Shown in pieces: positions 15,114 to 22,409 of a DNA stretch of 35,279 bases; position 1 is the stretch's first letter, and each line of letters begins with the position of its first letter. This DNA comes from DATGLE01 sp035294325 (GTDB lineage: Bacteria > Chloroflexota > Ktedonobacteria > Ktedonobacterales > Ktedonobacteraceae), in the NCBI GenBank assembly GCA_035294325.1, contig DATGLE010000117.1, positions 1 to 35,279 on the forward strand, given 5' to 3'. Both the position numbers and the translations under genes were made by a program. The notes below the pieces were generated by a model. The model was not told where the DNA came from, did not search any database, and saw nothing but the letters and a program-made list of their open reading frames with translations.

Positions 15114-16274
15114 TCAGTCGTCTATGCTATAGCGTGCGAGCTTTTGCTCATCCACCTGGACACCCAGGCCAGGCCCCTGCGGCACCAGGACCGCGCCATC
15201 CTCGTAGCCAAAGGGCGCGCTGATGATATCGTCGAGGTAGTAGACGCCGGCGATCTGGCCTTGCAGCGCCTCGGCGGGGCGGCTGACGGGGCAGACGCTC
15301 GCCAGTTCGGCGATGCGCGTCGCGGCGCCCAGGTGCAGGTTAGCCGCGTTTCCGACGCCCATCTCTATCGAGCCGCCGATGTCGCAGCGCAACCCCGCCG
15401 CTTCCGCTGCCGCCGCGACCTCGCGCGCGCGAAAGAGACCGCCGGGCTTGGTGACATAGAGCGAGATCAGTTCAGCCGCGCGCAGGGCATGGATACGCAG
15501 GATGTCGTGGGCGGTCCAGGCGCTCTCGTCGGCCATCACAGGCACGCTCACGCGCCGGGCGATGGCAGCCATGTCCTCAAGGTCGGCAACCGGTTGTTCG
15601 GTAAAAGCGATGTCATAAGGTATCATCGCCTCGGTGGTGCGAATAGCCTCGCTGACCGAACGATAGCCCTCATTGGCATCCACACGAATGCGCACGTCGG
15701 GGCCGAGAGCGCTGCGCAACATGCGCACCAACTCGATATCACGTCGCGGATCAAGTCCTGTCTTGGCCTTGATCGTCTTTGCCCCTTCGGCAACCGCCTG
15801 CTCGGCCTCGGCGACGGCGCGGTTATTCTCCATGATGCCCAGGCTGTGCGCGATTTCGATGCGATCACGGTGCGCACCGCCCAGTAATTGATACACCGGG
15901 ACGCCGAGCGCCTGACCGGCCAGATCGTAGAGCGCGATATCAACAGCCGCTCTGGCGTAGGGATGTCCCTTGACGACACGATCCATTGCAGCGTGCAGCG
16001 GCCCGATCTCCAGCGGAGAGCGTCCCTTGATGAGCGGAAAGAGGTAATCGGAGATGATGTGGCGCACCGTCTGCGGCGTCTCGCCATAATAAGCCATGTG
16101 GGCGCCGCCCCAGGTAGCGATGGCCGGCGCCTCGCCCCAGCCGACCAGCCCCTCATCGGTCTCCAGTCGCAGCAGGAGATGACTGCCGATAGGCGTGTTC
16201 ATCTTGCTGGCCCAGTTATGGACGCGGCGCGGAGGCAATTTGATGCAATAGCAGCGATAGCCGGTTATCTTCAT
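15114..16274 (-). CDS. enolase superfamily enzyme, mandelate racemase/muconate cycloisomerase type
   Basis: A 386-residue enolase-superfamily protein. The N-terminal capping domain is followed by a barrel with the acid/base Lys pair K169-A-K171, metal ligands D199 (RVDANEGY), E226 (FTEQPV) and D249 (MADES), and K276 (YVTKPGG). This is the muconate lactonising enzyme/dipeptide epimerase subgroup pattern. Such enzymes abstract a proton next to a carboxylate and then cycloisomerise, racemise or eliminate. In this cluster it could open or close a lactone or lactam, or epimerise an amino-acid derivative. GAGGT lies about 9 nt before the start, and the gene begins 12 nt after the M24 gene. Confidence 0.9.
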   Translation of the reverse strand: MKITGYRCYCIKLPPRRVHNWASKMNTPIGSHLLLRLETDEGLVGWGEAPAIATWGGAHMAYYGETPQTVRHIISDYLFPLIKGRSPLEIGPLHAAMDRVVKGHPYARAAVDIALYDLAGQALGVPVYQLLGGAHRDRIEIAHSLGIMENNRAVAEAEQAVAEGAKTIKAKTGLDPRRDIELVRMLRSALGPDVRIRVDANEGYRSVSEAIRTTEAMIPYDIAFTEQPVADLEDMAAIARRVSVPVMADESAWTAHDILRIHALRAAELISLYVTKPGGLFRAREVAAAAEAAGLRCDIGGSIEMGVGNAANLHLGAATRIAELASVCPVSRPAEALQGQIAGVYYLDDIISAPFGYEDGAVLVPQGPGLGVQVDEQKLARYSIDD

Positions 16275-16286
16275 GGTCGTTTTACC

Positions 16287-17402
16287 TCATGCCGGGATGA
16301 CATACAGTTCGCTTTCATCGTACTGATCGGTAATCAGCTCGTAGCCATCCCCGGTCAGAATAACCTCATCTTCCAGTTGCACGCCCCAGTGTTCGGGATA
16401 CCAGCAAAGCGGCTCGATACACATCACCATGCCCGGCTGCAACTGAATATCGGTATAGGGGCCGATATACGGCTCCTCGTGCAGTGTCAGCCCCAGGCCG
16501 TGGCCCAGAAACTTGATCGGCGGCAGGTTCCAGCGCTCCATCTGCTCCGCGTAGCGCTGGTACATCGCGCGCGTGCTCGCGCCGGGGCGCAGGGCAGCGA
16601 GGGCGACCTTGCGCGCCTCGACCAGATGGCTCCAGGCGCGCAGTTGTTCGTCGGTAGCCCGGCCAATAACAGCGGTGCGCGCCACATCGGAGTAGTAATT
16701 GCCGCCGGTGCCGATTACGTCCACGCGCACGATGTCGCCGTGTCGCAGTGGGCGACGCGTCGGCGCGGCATTGGCGAAGCCGCTGCGCTCACCGGCGCCG
16801 ACCACCAGCATCGTGAGCCGATCACCGCCATTGGCAAGATACGCCTCGGTAATCAATTGACCCAGTTCGACCTCCGTCATACCGGCGCGCGCCTGCTCAA
16901 AGGCTGCGCGCGCTGCACGCTCGGCGGCTTTGCCTATCTGGCGCAACTTCTGCAACTCGCCAGGCGTTTTGATAAGGCGCAGTCGCTGGAGCAGATCGTC
17001 GATGGGTATAAGCGCGGCCTGTGGCAAAGCCGTGCGCAAGGTTTCGTAGCTTTTGATCGAGAGCGCTGTGTATTCGATGCCGATCCTCCCGCTGCCCAAC
17101 CCGGCAGCATGCAGGCAGTCAGCCAGCACGCGCACCGGGTCCTCGGTGAACTCGTTGTAAGCAACGACCTGCTCGATGCTGCTATTGCTGCTGACAAAGC
17201 TTTCTTCGATATTGACGGTGATAATCTGTGGCGCGCCCTCGCAGGGCACGAGGCAGAACACGAGGCGATGGCGCACAATGGCCTGCGATGGCACCACGAC
17301 ATCGGCGGTATAGGCGATGTTTTCGGGCGACGCTATCACCAGTGCGTCAAGATTCTGCTCGCGCATTGCGGCGCGCTGCTTCTGAATGATCTCCATTGAC
17401 AT
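16287..17402 (-). CDS. M24 family metallopeptidase-like hydrolase (Xaa-Pro peptidase/creatinase fold)
   Basis: A 371-residue protein with the N-terminal creatinase-type domain and the C-terminal pita-bread domain. The five metal ligands are intact: D228 and D239 (RVDVIGTGGNYYSDVA), H301 (LGHGLGLTLHEE), E330 (MCIEPLCW) and E344 (QLEDEV). Intact ligands argue for a metallohydrolase such as a Xaa-Pro dipeptidase or an ectoine-hydrolase-like amidase rather than metal-free creatinase. In this cluster hydrolysis of an amide or cyclic amidine is reasonable. The start is set at ATG 17402; the upstream extension to 17447 would overlap the VOC gene. Confidence 0.88.
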   Translation of the reverse strand: MSMEIIQKQRAAMREQNLDALVIASPENIAYTADVVVPSQAIVRHRLVFCLVPCEGAPQIITVNIEESFVSSNSSIEQVVAYNEFTEDPVRVLADCLHAAGLGSGRIGIEYTALSIKSYETLRTALPQAALIPIDDLLQRLRLIKTPGELQKLRQIGKAAERAARAAFEQARAGMTEVELGQLITEAYLANGGDRLTMLVVGAGERSGFANAAPTRRPLRHGDIVRVDVIGTGGNYYSDVARTAVIGRATDEQLRAWSHLVEARKVALAALRPGASTRAMYQRYAEQMERWNLPPIKFLGHGLGLTLHEEPYIGPYTDIQLQPGMVMCIEPLCWYPEHWGVQLEDEVILTGDGYELITDQYDESELYVIPA

Positions 17403-17434
17403 GCTGTAATTCGTTTCCTTGCTAGATACCCCGC

Positions 17435-17803
17435 TTAATCGTGGCATTCGATATGCACACCATCGGGATCGAGGAAGTAAATAGAAGTTCCGTAGTGCGT
17501 GAGCTTCGGCCCATCATAGATAGTGACGCCGGCGGCGCGCAGGTCCCGTTCCAGGGCCGCGATATCGGCAACTTTAAACGCGACGTGCTCCAACGCCTGA
17601 CCCTGCTCACTGCGGACGCGCTTGCCTTCTTCCGTCAGTTCGGTGAGTCCCAGCCCTTCCCGCATGACCACCAGCGGACGCCCATCGCGGAAGACGCTGC
17701 GCTCCCTGACATGGAAACCAAGCACGCCGGTGTAAAATTGTTCGGCGCGCGCCAGGTCGCCGGTCTGCAATAACAGGTGCGAGACACCGCGTATCTCTGC
17801 CAT
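17435..17803 (-). CDS. VOC superfamily protein (glyoxalase/dioxygenase fold)
   Basis: A 122-residue vicinal-oxygen-chelate protein with two beta-alpha-beta-beta-beta modules: VSHLLLQTGDLARAEQFYTG and FHVRERSV first, then LEHVAFKVADIAALERDL and the ending TSIYFLDPDGVHIECHD. Candidate metal ligands are His in VSHLLL, His in LEHVAF and Glu in HIEC, the usual positions. It could be a small ring-cleaving dioxygenase, isomerase or glyoxalase. GGGAGG lies 8-9 nt before ATG 17803; the longer frame to 17842 has no such signal. The stop is 32 nt before the M24 start. Confidence 0.88.
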   Translation of the reverse strand: MAEIRGVSHLLLQTGDLARAEQFYTGVLGFHVRERSVFRDGRPLVVMREGLGLTELTEEGKRVRSEQGQALEHVAFKVADIAALERDLRAAGVTIYDGPKLTHYGTSIYFLDPDGVHIECHD

Positions 17804-17899
17804 AATGTCATCCTCCCGCGCGCCGCCGCAGGCGGCACGCACAACAAGAGTTTGTCGGGTTCCAGTTCGCCTGCGCGATATGCCCTCGACCCGCGCTCG

Positions 17900-18112
17900 C
17901 TAATGCTGAGTACCGGGCGGGGAAATTTCGCGATCAACGCCCAGTAAGCCTGCGCGCGCCCAGTTCTCTCTGGCTACCTCATGGATAATCACATGCAGAC
18001 CATCCGGCCTGGCCCCTGCATGCTCGATCATAGCATCGGTGATCGCTCGCACCAGCGCGCGCTTCTGCTCAAGCGTGCGCCCTTCGTACATCTCTACGAT
18101 CACAACCGGCAT
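17900..18112 (-). CDS. 4-oxalocrotonate tautomerase family protein
   Basis: A 70-residue tautomerase. It starts Met-Pro (PVVIVEMYEGRTLEQKRAL), so Pro becomes the N-terminal catalytic base after Met removal, and the family helix follows. Arg in EGRT fits the usual active-site Arg 11, and the RENWARAG stretch may supply the second Arg/Trp region. Family members ketonise dienols of the meta-cleavage type, which suits a ring-cleavage pathway. AAGGAGGGA before the ATG is a strong ribosome binding site. The 96-nt gap to the VOC gene holds a GC-rich hairpin (arms 17822-17827 and 17831-17836). Confidence 0.9.
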   Translation of the reverse strand: MPVVIVEMYEGRTLEQKRALVRAITDAMIEHAGARPDGLHVIIHEVARENWARAGLLGVDREISPPGTQH

Positions 18113-18163
18113 AACTCCCTCCTTTGCTTTGCCAGGAACCGAATTTACTCATTACATAAAGTA

Positions 18164-18922
18164 TTACTGATCTGCATGCTGCGCCTCATGCTTTTTCGTC
18201 TCCTGCTCCACGTCACGTAGTACGCTATCGAAGTGCTGGTGCAGCGCGGCCTGTGCAGCGAGCGCATCGCGCCGCTCGATGGCCTCGATGATAGATGCGT
18301 GATCGCGCAGCGAGCGGCCAAGCCGATCCGGCAGACTGAAGACGGCGACGCGATCATTTGTCAGGACGGCATTGAGCGATGAGAGAAGCTGCTCCAGGAT
18401 CGGGTTGCCGCTGGCGGCAACAATGGCGCCGTGAAACTGACTATCCAGCAAGGAAACTTCATCGAGTTTACCGCAGGCTCCGGCGATGCGCATCGCCTCC
18501 AGCAGCCGGCGCAGTCGCTTCACCAGATCTGGCTTTGCCTGCTCGGCTGCCAGCCCGGCGGCCTTCGTTTCCAGTGCCTCGCGTACCTGCAACAGATGGA
18601 TCAGATCCTGGTGGTGGGCGGTATACCACATACTCCACATTGTGGACAGGTTGTGCTCCGGTATCTTACCGGTGACATAGCTCCCGCTCCCATGACGCAC
18701 TTCGATAAGTCCCACCGCCTCAAGCGTGCTGATGGCTTCTCGTACCAGGGTACGGCTCACACCCAGCAGTTCGGCCAGCTTGCGCTCGCTCGGCAGGCGG
18801 TCTCCGGGGGCAAAGTGGCCGGTCTCGATAAGATTCCGCAGTTGTTCAGCCGCGCTGCTGCGGGCATTCGAGAGATGAAGCGGCTTGATCGCCGTTTCAG
18901 TTTCAGGATCTGATCTACTCAT
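18164..18922 (-). CDS. GntR family regulator, FadR/FCD type
   Basis: A 252-residue regulator. The N-terminal winged helix-turn-helix has LIETGHFAPGDRLPSERKLA, ELLGVSRTLVREAISTLEAV and the wing RHGSGSYV; the C-terminal all-helical FCD domain runs from about 85 to the end, with DSQFHGAIVAASGNPILEQL and DHASIIEAIERRDALAAQAA carrying metal-type His residues. FCD regulators often respond to carboxylic acids and bind TGGTAT-like half-sites. It is the only local regulator in the island and the likely reader of the paired operators near 28409-28517. The start is ATG 18922; the longer frame would use TTG at 18943. Confidence 0.9.
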   Translation of the reverse strand: MSRSDPETETAIKPLHLSNARSSAAEQLRNLIETGHFAPGDRLPSERKLAELLGVSRTLVREAISTLEAVGLIEVRHGSGSYVTGKIPEHNLSTMWSMWYTAHHQDLIHLLQVREALETKAAGLAAEQAKPDLVKRLRRLLEAMRIAGACGKLDEVSLLDSQFHGAIVAASGNPILEQLLSSLNAVLTNDRVAVFSLPDRLGRSLRDHASIIEAIERRDALAAQAALHQHFDSVLRDVEQETKKHEAQHADQ

Positions 18923-18974
18923 AACTCGGGCTTCCTTCCTCAAAAAAACTCAAAGTATAGAAATGAGGCAGCTA

Positions 18975-19250
18975 TCAAGTGCCAGCCTCGCGCACCTTCC
19001 TGGCCTCTTCTGGCGAGGCGGCGATAATCATTAGCGGCGCCCCAACCGGGACGGTCTCGCCATCTTCAACCAGCACACGGGCGACCACTCCGCTGTAGGG
19101 TGATGTCAACTCCACGTTCGTCTTCTCCGTCTCGACGATACAGAGCACATCCCCGTTCTGCACTGGCTCATCCTCGCCGACCATCCATTCCTGGATCGTG
19201 CCCTCTTCCATCGTGAGGCCCCACTTCGGCATGATGACGGTTTCTGCCAT
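18975..19250 (-). CDS. stand-alone lipoyl-domain protein
   Basis: A 91-residue protein consisting only of a biotinyl/lipoyl domain. It opens AETVIMPKWGLTMEEGTI, as in E2 subunits, and has the modification site K43 in IVETEKTNVEL, closing with a strand VPVGAPLMII. A normal E2 continues with a subunit-binding domain and a catalytic acyltransferase; here a stop follows after a short charged tail, and only 52 nt separate it from the next gene, so no E2 remnant remains. It directly follows E1 beta by 33 nt and has AAAGGAG before its ATG. It would carry the acyl group from E1, but the acceptor enzyme is not in view. Confidence 0.9.
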   Translation of the reverse strand: MAETVIMPKWGLTMEEGTIQEWMVGEDEPVQNGDVLCIVETEKTNVELTSPYSGVVARVLVEDGETVPVGAPLMIIAASPEEARKVREAGT

Positions 19251-19283
19251 GAACGCTCCTTTCTCCAGAAACAGCCGGGATAA

Positions 19284-20315
19284 TCAGGCGCGTCCTGCGG
19301 CGACAACTGCGCGTAAGCCACTGGCGATGCGTTCCTCACCGGGGATGACAAAGTTCTCCAGTTCGGGCGCGTAGGGCATGGGTGTATTCGTCCCGGCGAT
19401 GCGTTTGATCGGCGCCTTGAGCAGATCGAAGCACTCTTCGGCGGCGATAGCGGCAACCTCGGCTCCAAAGCCGTTGCGCCGGGGTGCCTCGTGGACGATG
19501 ACGAGGCGCCCTGTCTTTTCCAGTGAGCGCCGCAGGCCCTCACGGTCAAATGGCACCAGACTGCGCGGATCCCATACCTCCACCGAGATGCCTTCCGCTG
19601 CCAGCGCCTGCGCGACCTTGAGCGCGCGCGGTACCATAGAGAGGTAGGCGACCAGTGTGATATCGCTTCCCTCACGCAGCACCCGGCCCTCGCCCAGCGG
19701 GATCGTATATTCGTCGGGAGGCACTTCGCCCTTGCTATTATAGAGCAATTTATGCTCGAAAAACAGCACCGGATCGGGATCGCGCAGTGCACTCTTCATC
19801 AGCCCCTTTGCATCGTATGGCGTCGCTGCCGTGACGATTTTGAGGCCCGGCGTTGCCGTAAACCAGGCTTCCAGGCTTTGCGAATGCTGAGCGGCTGTGG
19901 CGCCCGCTGTGCCTGTGACCATGCGGATGACCAGGGGCACGCTGGTGCGGCCTCCAGTCATATAACGAAACTTGGCTGCCTGGTTGACGATCTGATCCAT
20001 TGCCAGGGTAGCAAAGTCGCTAAACATGATCTCCGCGACGGTGGGTACGCCCAGCAGGGCGGCTCCGGTTGCCGCGCCGATAACGGCCTCCTCCGAAATA
20101 GGCGTATCGCGCACACGTTCATCGCCGAAGCGCTTCCACAGCCCCTGTGTGACGCCGAAGACGCCTCCCGACTCCCCGATATCCTCACCCAGCAGCAGCA
20201 GCGATGGATCGCGCGTCATCTCTTCTTCCAGCGCCTCGCGAATCGCCTGGGCATAGCTGATGCGGCGCAGTTTTGCCCTGCCCTGATCGCTGACGCTCTG
20301 TGCAGTCGTCGTCAT
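19284..20315 (-). CDS. 2-oxoacid (acetoin/pyruvate-type) dehydrogenase E1 beta
   Basis: A 343-residue E1 beta subunit: YAQAIREALEEEMTRDPSLL, LLGEDIGESGGVFGVTQGLW (the conserved GEDIG Glu contacts thiamine diphosphate), RDTPISEEAVIGAATGAALL, PTVAEIMFSDF and the C-terminal VWDPRSLVPFDREGL and VIVHEAPRRNGFGAEV segments. With the alpha subunit it decarboxylates a 2-oxoacid, or cleaves acetoin, and transfers the acyl group to lipoamide. Its ATG overlaps the alpha-subunit TGA by 4 nt, giving tight coupling. The sequence alone does not separate pyruvate from acetoin or branched-chain substrates. Confidence 0.93.
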   Translation of the reverse strand: MTTTAQSVSDQGRAKLRRISYAQAIREALEEEMTRDPSLLLLGEDIGESGGVFGVTQGLWKRFGDERVRDTPISEEAVIGAATGAALLGVPTVAEIMFSDFATLAMDQIVNQAAKFRYMTGGRTSVPLVIRMVTGTAGATAAQHSQSLEAWFTATPGLKIVTAATPYDAKGLMKSALRDPDPVLFFEHKLLYNSKGEVPPDEYTIPLGEGRVLREGSDITLVAYLSMVPRALKVAQALAAEGISVEVWDPRSLVPFDREGLRRSLEKTGRLVIVHEAPRRNGFGAEVAAIAAEECFDLLKAPIKRIAGTNTPMPYAPELENFVIPGEERIASGLRAVVAAGRA

Positions 20316-21355
20316 AGCAACGCTCTCCCTTCGTAGCTCTCCACAAAGACATGCTCCAGGGCCTCTTCGGGATCTGGATGCGCTGAGGCTTTAGCGAACT
20401 CAATGGCCTCGTCCAACTGCTGCTCGACATCCTGCTGCAAGGCATGCAGTTCCTCGTCGGAGCATATGCCATCGGCGATGAGGCGGCGCCGGAAGTTCAC
20501 GATTGGATCGGCCTCCATCCAGAATGCAACCTCTTCGGGCGGGCGATAGTAGCCCATATCCCCTTCATAGTGCCCGCGATGGCGGTACGTCTTGCACTCG
20601 ACCAGCGTTGGCCCGCGTCCCCTGCGCGCATCCTCCGCCGCCTTGCTGACGACGCGGAAGACATCGAGCACATCGTTTCCATCGGCAATCAGGCCCGGTA
20701 TAGCATAGGCAGAGGCGCGCGCGGCGATATCGCGGATCGTCTGATGCTTATGCTGCGGCGTAAATTCGCCGTAGAGATTGTTTTCACAGATGAAGATGAC
20801 CGGCAGGCGCCACAGCGCTGCCAGGTTGAGCGCTTCGTGAAAGGCGCCCTGGTTCGAGGCGCCATCGCCGAAGAAGGTGACGGCAACGCCACCGGCGCGC
20901 TGCCCGCGTGGATCGGCGGGATCGCGCCCGGCAAGCGCGGGCGCCTGCTGCAAGGCCAGCGCGGCCCCCACCGCGATAGGGATGCCGCCACCGACGATAC
21001 CATTGGCGCCGATGATGCCAAGTGCTATGCTGGCAATATGCAGCGAGCCGCCTTTTGCCTGATTGTAGCCATCGCGCCTGGCGAACAGTTCGGCGTACAT
21101 CCTCGCGGGATCGCCGTCGCGCGCCAGGATGTGGCCGTGCCCGCGATGGGTGCTGGTGATGTAATCATGCGGGCCAAGCGCGGCGCATGCGCCCACCGCC
21201 ACCGCCTCCTGCCCGATATAGGGATGCAGGAAACCGGGAATGAAGCCCGTACTGCGCAGTTCGGCGGCGCGCTCCTCGAAGCGGCGTATCAGCACCATTT
21301 TGCGATAGAGGGCGCTGAGGAATTCGCGCGTGTAGGTTGTCGTCAGGGATTCCAT
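20312..21355 (-). CDS. 2-oxoacid (acetoin/pyruvate-type) dehydrogenase E1 alpha
   Basis: A 347-residue E1 alpha subunit. The thiamine diphosphate/Mg motif runs from GDG at 163-165 (FFGDGASNQG) to NN at 192-193 (FICENN). Other marks are YRKMVLIRRFEERAAEL, GQEAVAVGACAAL, TSTHRGHGH, and KGGSLHIAS. Residues about 136-156 (QQAPALAGRDPADPRGQRAG) look like a 15-residue insertion relative to the usual short loop before the TPP motif. The start is ATG 21355; the longer frame to 21580 runs into the SDR gene and reads unlike protein. The 127-nt leader upstream carries three strong hairpins. Confidence 0.93.
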   Translation of the reverse strand: MESLTTTYTREFLSALYRKMVLIRRFEERAAELRSTGFIPGFLHPYIGQEAVAVGACAALGPHDYITSTHRGHGHILARDGDPARMYAELFARRDGYNQAKGGSLHIASIALGIIGANGIVGGGIPIAVGAALALQQAPALAGRDPADPRGQRAGGVAVTFFGDGASNQGAFHEALNLAALWRLPVIFICENNLYGEFTPQHKHQTIRDIAARASAYAIPGLIADGNDVLDVFRVVSKAAEDARRGRGPTLVECKTYRHRGHYEGDMGYYRPPEEVAFWMEADPIVNFRRRLIADGICSDEELHALQQDVEQQLDEAIEFAKASAHPDPEEALEHVFVESYEGRALL

Positions 21356-21390
21356 GATGGTTCGTCGTCCTGTCTGAGGTATAACTTCAT

Positions 21391-21475
21391 GCAAGAGTCT
21401 TGCTGACTCCCCACTATGTAGTGGGAGAGAATCGCCGTGCGCACCCCGGACCACGCCAGGGGCGCCCGCCCCTGG
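21391..21475 (-). promoter_or_regulatory. cluster of three hairpins upstream of E1 alpha
   Basis: Within the 127-nt gap between the SDR and E1 alpha genes lie three perfect inverted repeats: GCAAGA/TCTTGC (21391-21396 and 21398-21403), CCCACTA/TAGTGGG (21410-21416 and 21419-21425), and a 9-bp arm pair CCAGGGGCG/CGCCCCTGG (21456-21464 and 21467-21475). In the minus-strand transcript they form a structured leader for E1 alpha, perhaps a processing or attenuation site. Confidence 0.5.
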
Positions 21476-21482
21476 ACCTGCG

Positions 21483-22259
21483 CTATGTCTGGTACAGTCC
21501 TCCATTGACGTGCAGTGCCTGGCCGGTGATATAGCCCCCGTCCGGGCCGCACAGGAAGGCCACCATGCCTGCAATATCATCGGGCGTGCCCAGGCGGCCC
21601 AGCGGGATCTCCTTTGGGCGTTCGCTCAAGAACTGCCCCGGCTGCTTATGGTCGCGCTCGGCTATCGCCTGATCGACCATCTCAAGCATCGGACTCATGA
21701 TATTGCCGGGACAGAGGGCATTGACGCAGATATTGTAGGGTGCCAGGTCGATTGACATCGAGCGCGTCAGGCCCAGCACGCCGGCCTTGGATGCGCAATA
21801 GGCCGCATCGCTGCCAAAGGCGATATAGCTCATCATCGACGCCTGGTTGATAATACGTCCCCAGCGCTGAGCAATCATGTCCGGGGCAACCGCGCGGGCA
21901 CAGAGCAACTGCCCGGTCAGGTTCACGGCAAGGCTGAGATACCAGTCCTCCAGCGATGATTCCAGCAGAGGAGTACTGCGATAGACGCCGGCATTGTTGA
22001 CCAGAATAGTAATCGGTCCTGACTCGCTTCTGGCTTGCTCTACAGCAGCATTGACGGCGGCCTCGGTGCGCACATCGAGCAGCAAAGGCAGGGCGCGCCC
22101 GCCTGCGGCCCGAATCTCGCCGGCGACCTGCGTGACATTGCCTTCGTCCACGTCGCCGACAATGACCGCTGCTCCCTCGCGTGCCAGGCGCAGGGCAATG
22201 CCACGACCTATGCCGCGCCCGGCGCCGGTTACTAATGCAGTGCGTCCTTCAAGTGTCAT
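21483..22259 (-). CDS. short-chain dehydrogenase/reductase (SDR)
   Basis: A 258-residue classical SDR: TGAGRGIG cofactor motif at about 11-18, VGDVDE with an Asp suggesting NAD preference, NNAGVY at about 88, catalytic Ser in NQASMMS, and Tyr/Lys in YCASKAG. The C-terminus TGQALHVNGGLYQT is typical. The start is ATG 22259, with GAGGT just upstream; GTG 22265 is the alternative and overlaps that site. It probably oxidises or reduces a hydroxy intermediate of the island. It is the first gene after the transporter block. Confidence 0.9.
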   Translation of the reverse strand: MTLEGRTALVTGAGRGIGRGIALRLAREGAAVIVGDVDEGNVTQVAGEIRAAGGRALPLLLDVRTEAAVNAAVEQARSESGPITILVNNAGVYRSTPLLESSLEDWYLSLAVNLTGQLLCARAVAPDMIAQRWGRIINQASMMSYIAFGSDAAYCASKAGVLGLTRSMSIDLAPYNICVNALCPGNIMSPMLEMVDQAIAERDHKQPGQFLSERPKEIPLGRLGTPDDIAGMVAFLCGPDGGYITGQALHVNGGLYQT

Positions 22260-22292
22260 ATCCACCTCTTTTCAAGATCGGCAATCCGTTTC

Positions 22293-22370
22293 GTGCGCAG
22301 CCGCGCGATGTATCGCGCATGGAAGCGCGTCGGAAGGCCAGCGGGCGCGAGCAAGCGCGCGGCTGCGCAC
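22293..22370 (-). terminator. long inverted repeat between the transporter and SDR/E1 blocks
   Basis: Perfect 15-bp arms GTGCGCAGCCGCGCG (22293-22307) and its complement (22356-22370) enclose 48 nt, with a nested alternative hairpin GCGCGAT/ATCGCGC (22303-22309 and 22312-22318). A second hairpin with 8-bp arms (22375-22382 and 22391-22398) lies next to it, 12 nt after the transporter stop in the direction of transcription. No T run follows, so partial termination or mRNA protection of the transporter part is more likely than complete stop. Confidence 0.45.
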
Positions 22371-22409
22371 CGGAGAACAATCCCGATTTTGATTGTTCAA
22401 TTTCATGTT

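Noticed and set aside
14622..17399. Two plus-strand open frames of more than 400 codons opposite the cycloisomerase and M24 genes
   Set aside because: Antisense shadows created by high GC in the third codon position of the real minus-strand genes.
18620..18627. GGTATACC inside the FCD regulator gene as an autoregulatory site
   Set aside because: It is an 8-bp palindrome within coding sequence, lacks the N7 architecture of O1/O2, and is easily explained by codons for Trp-Tyr-Thr.
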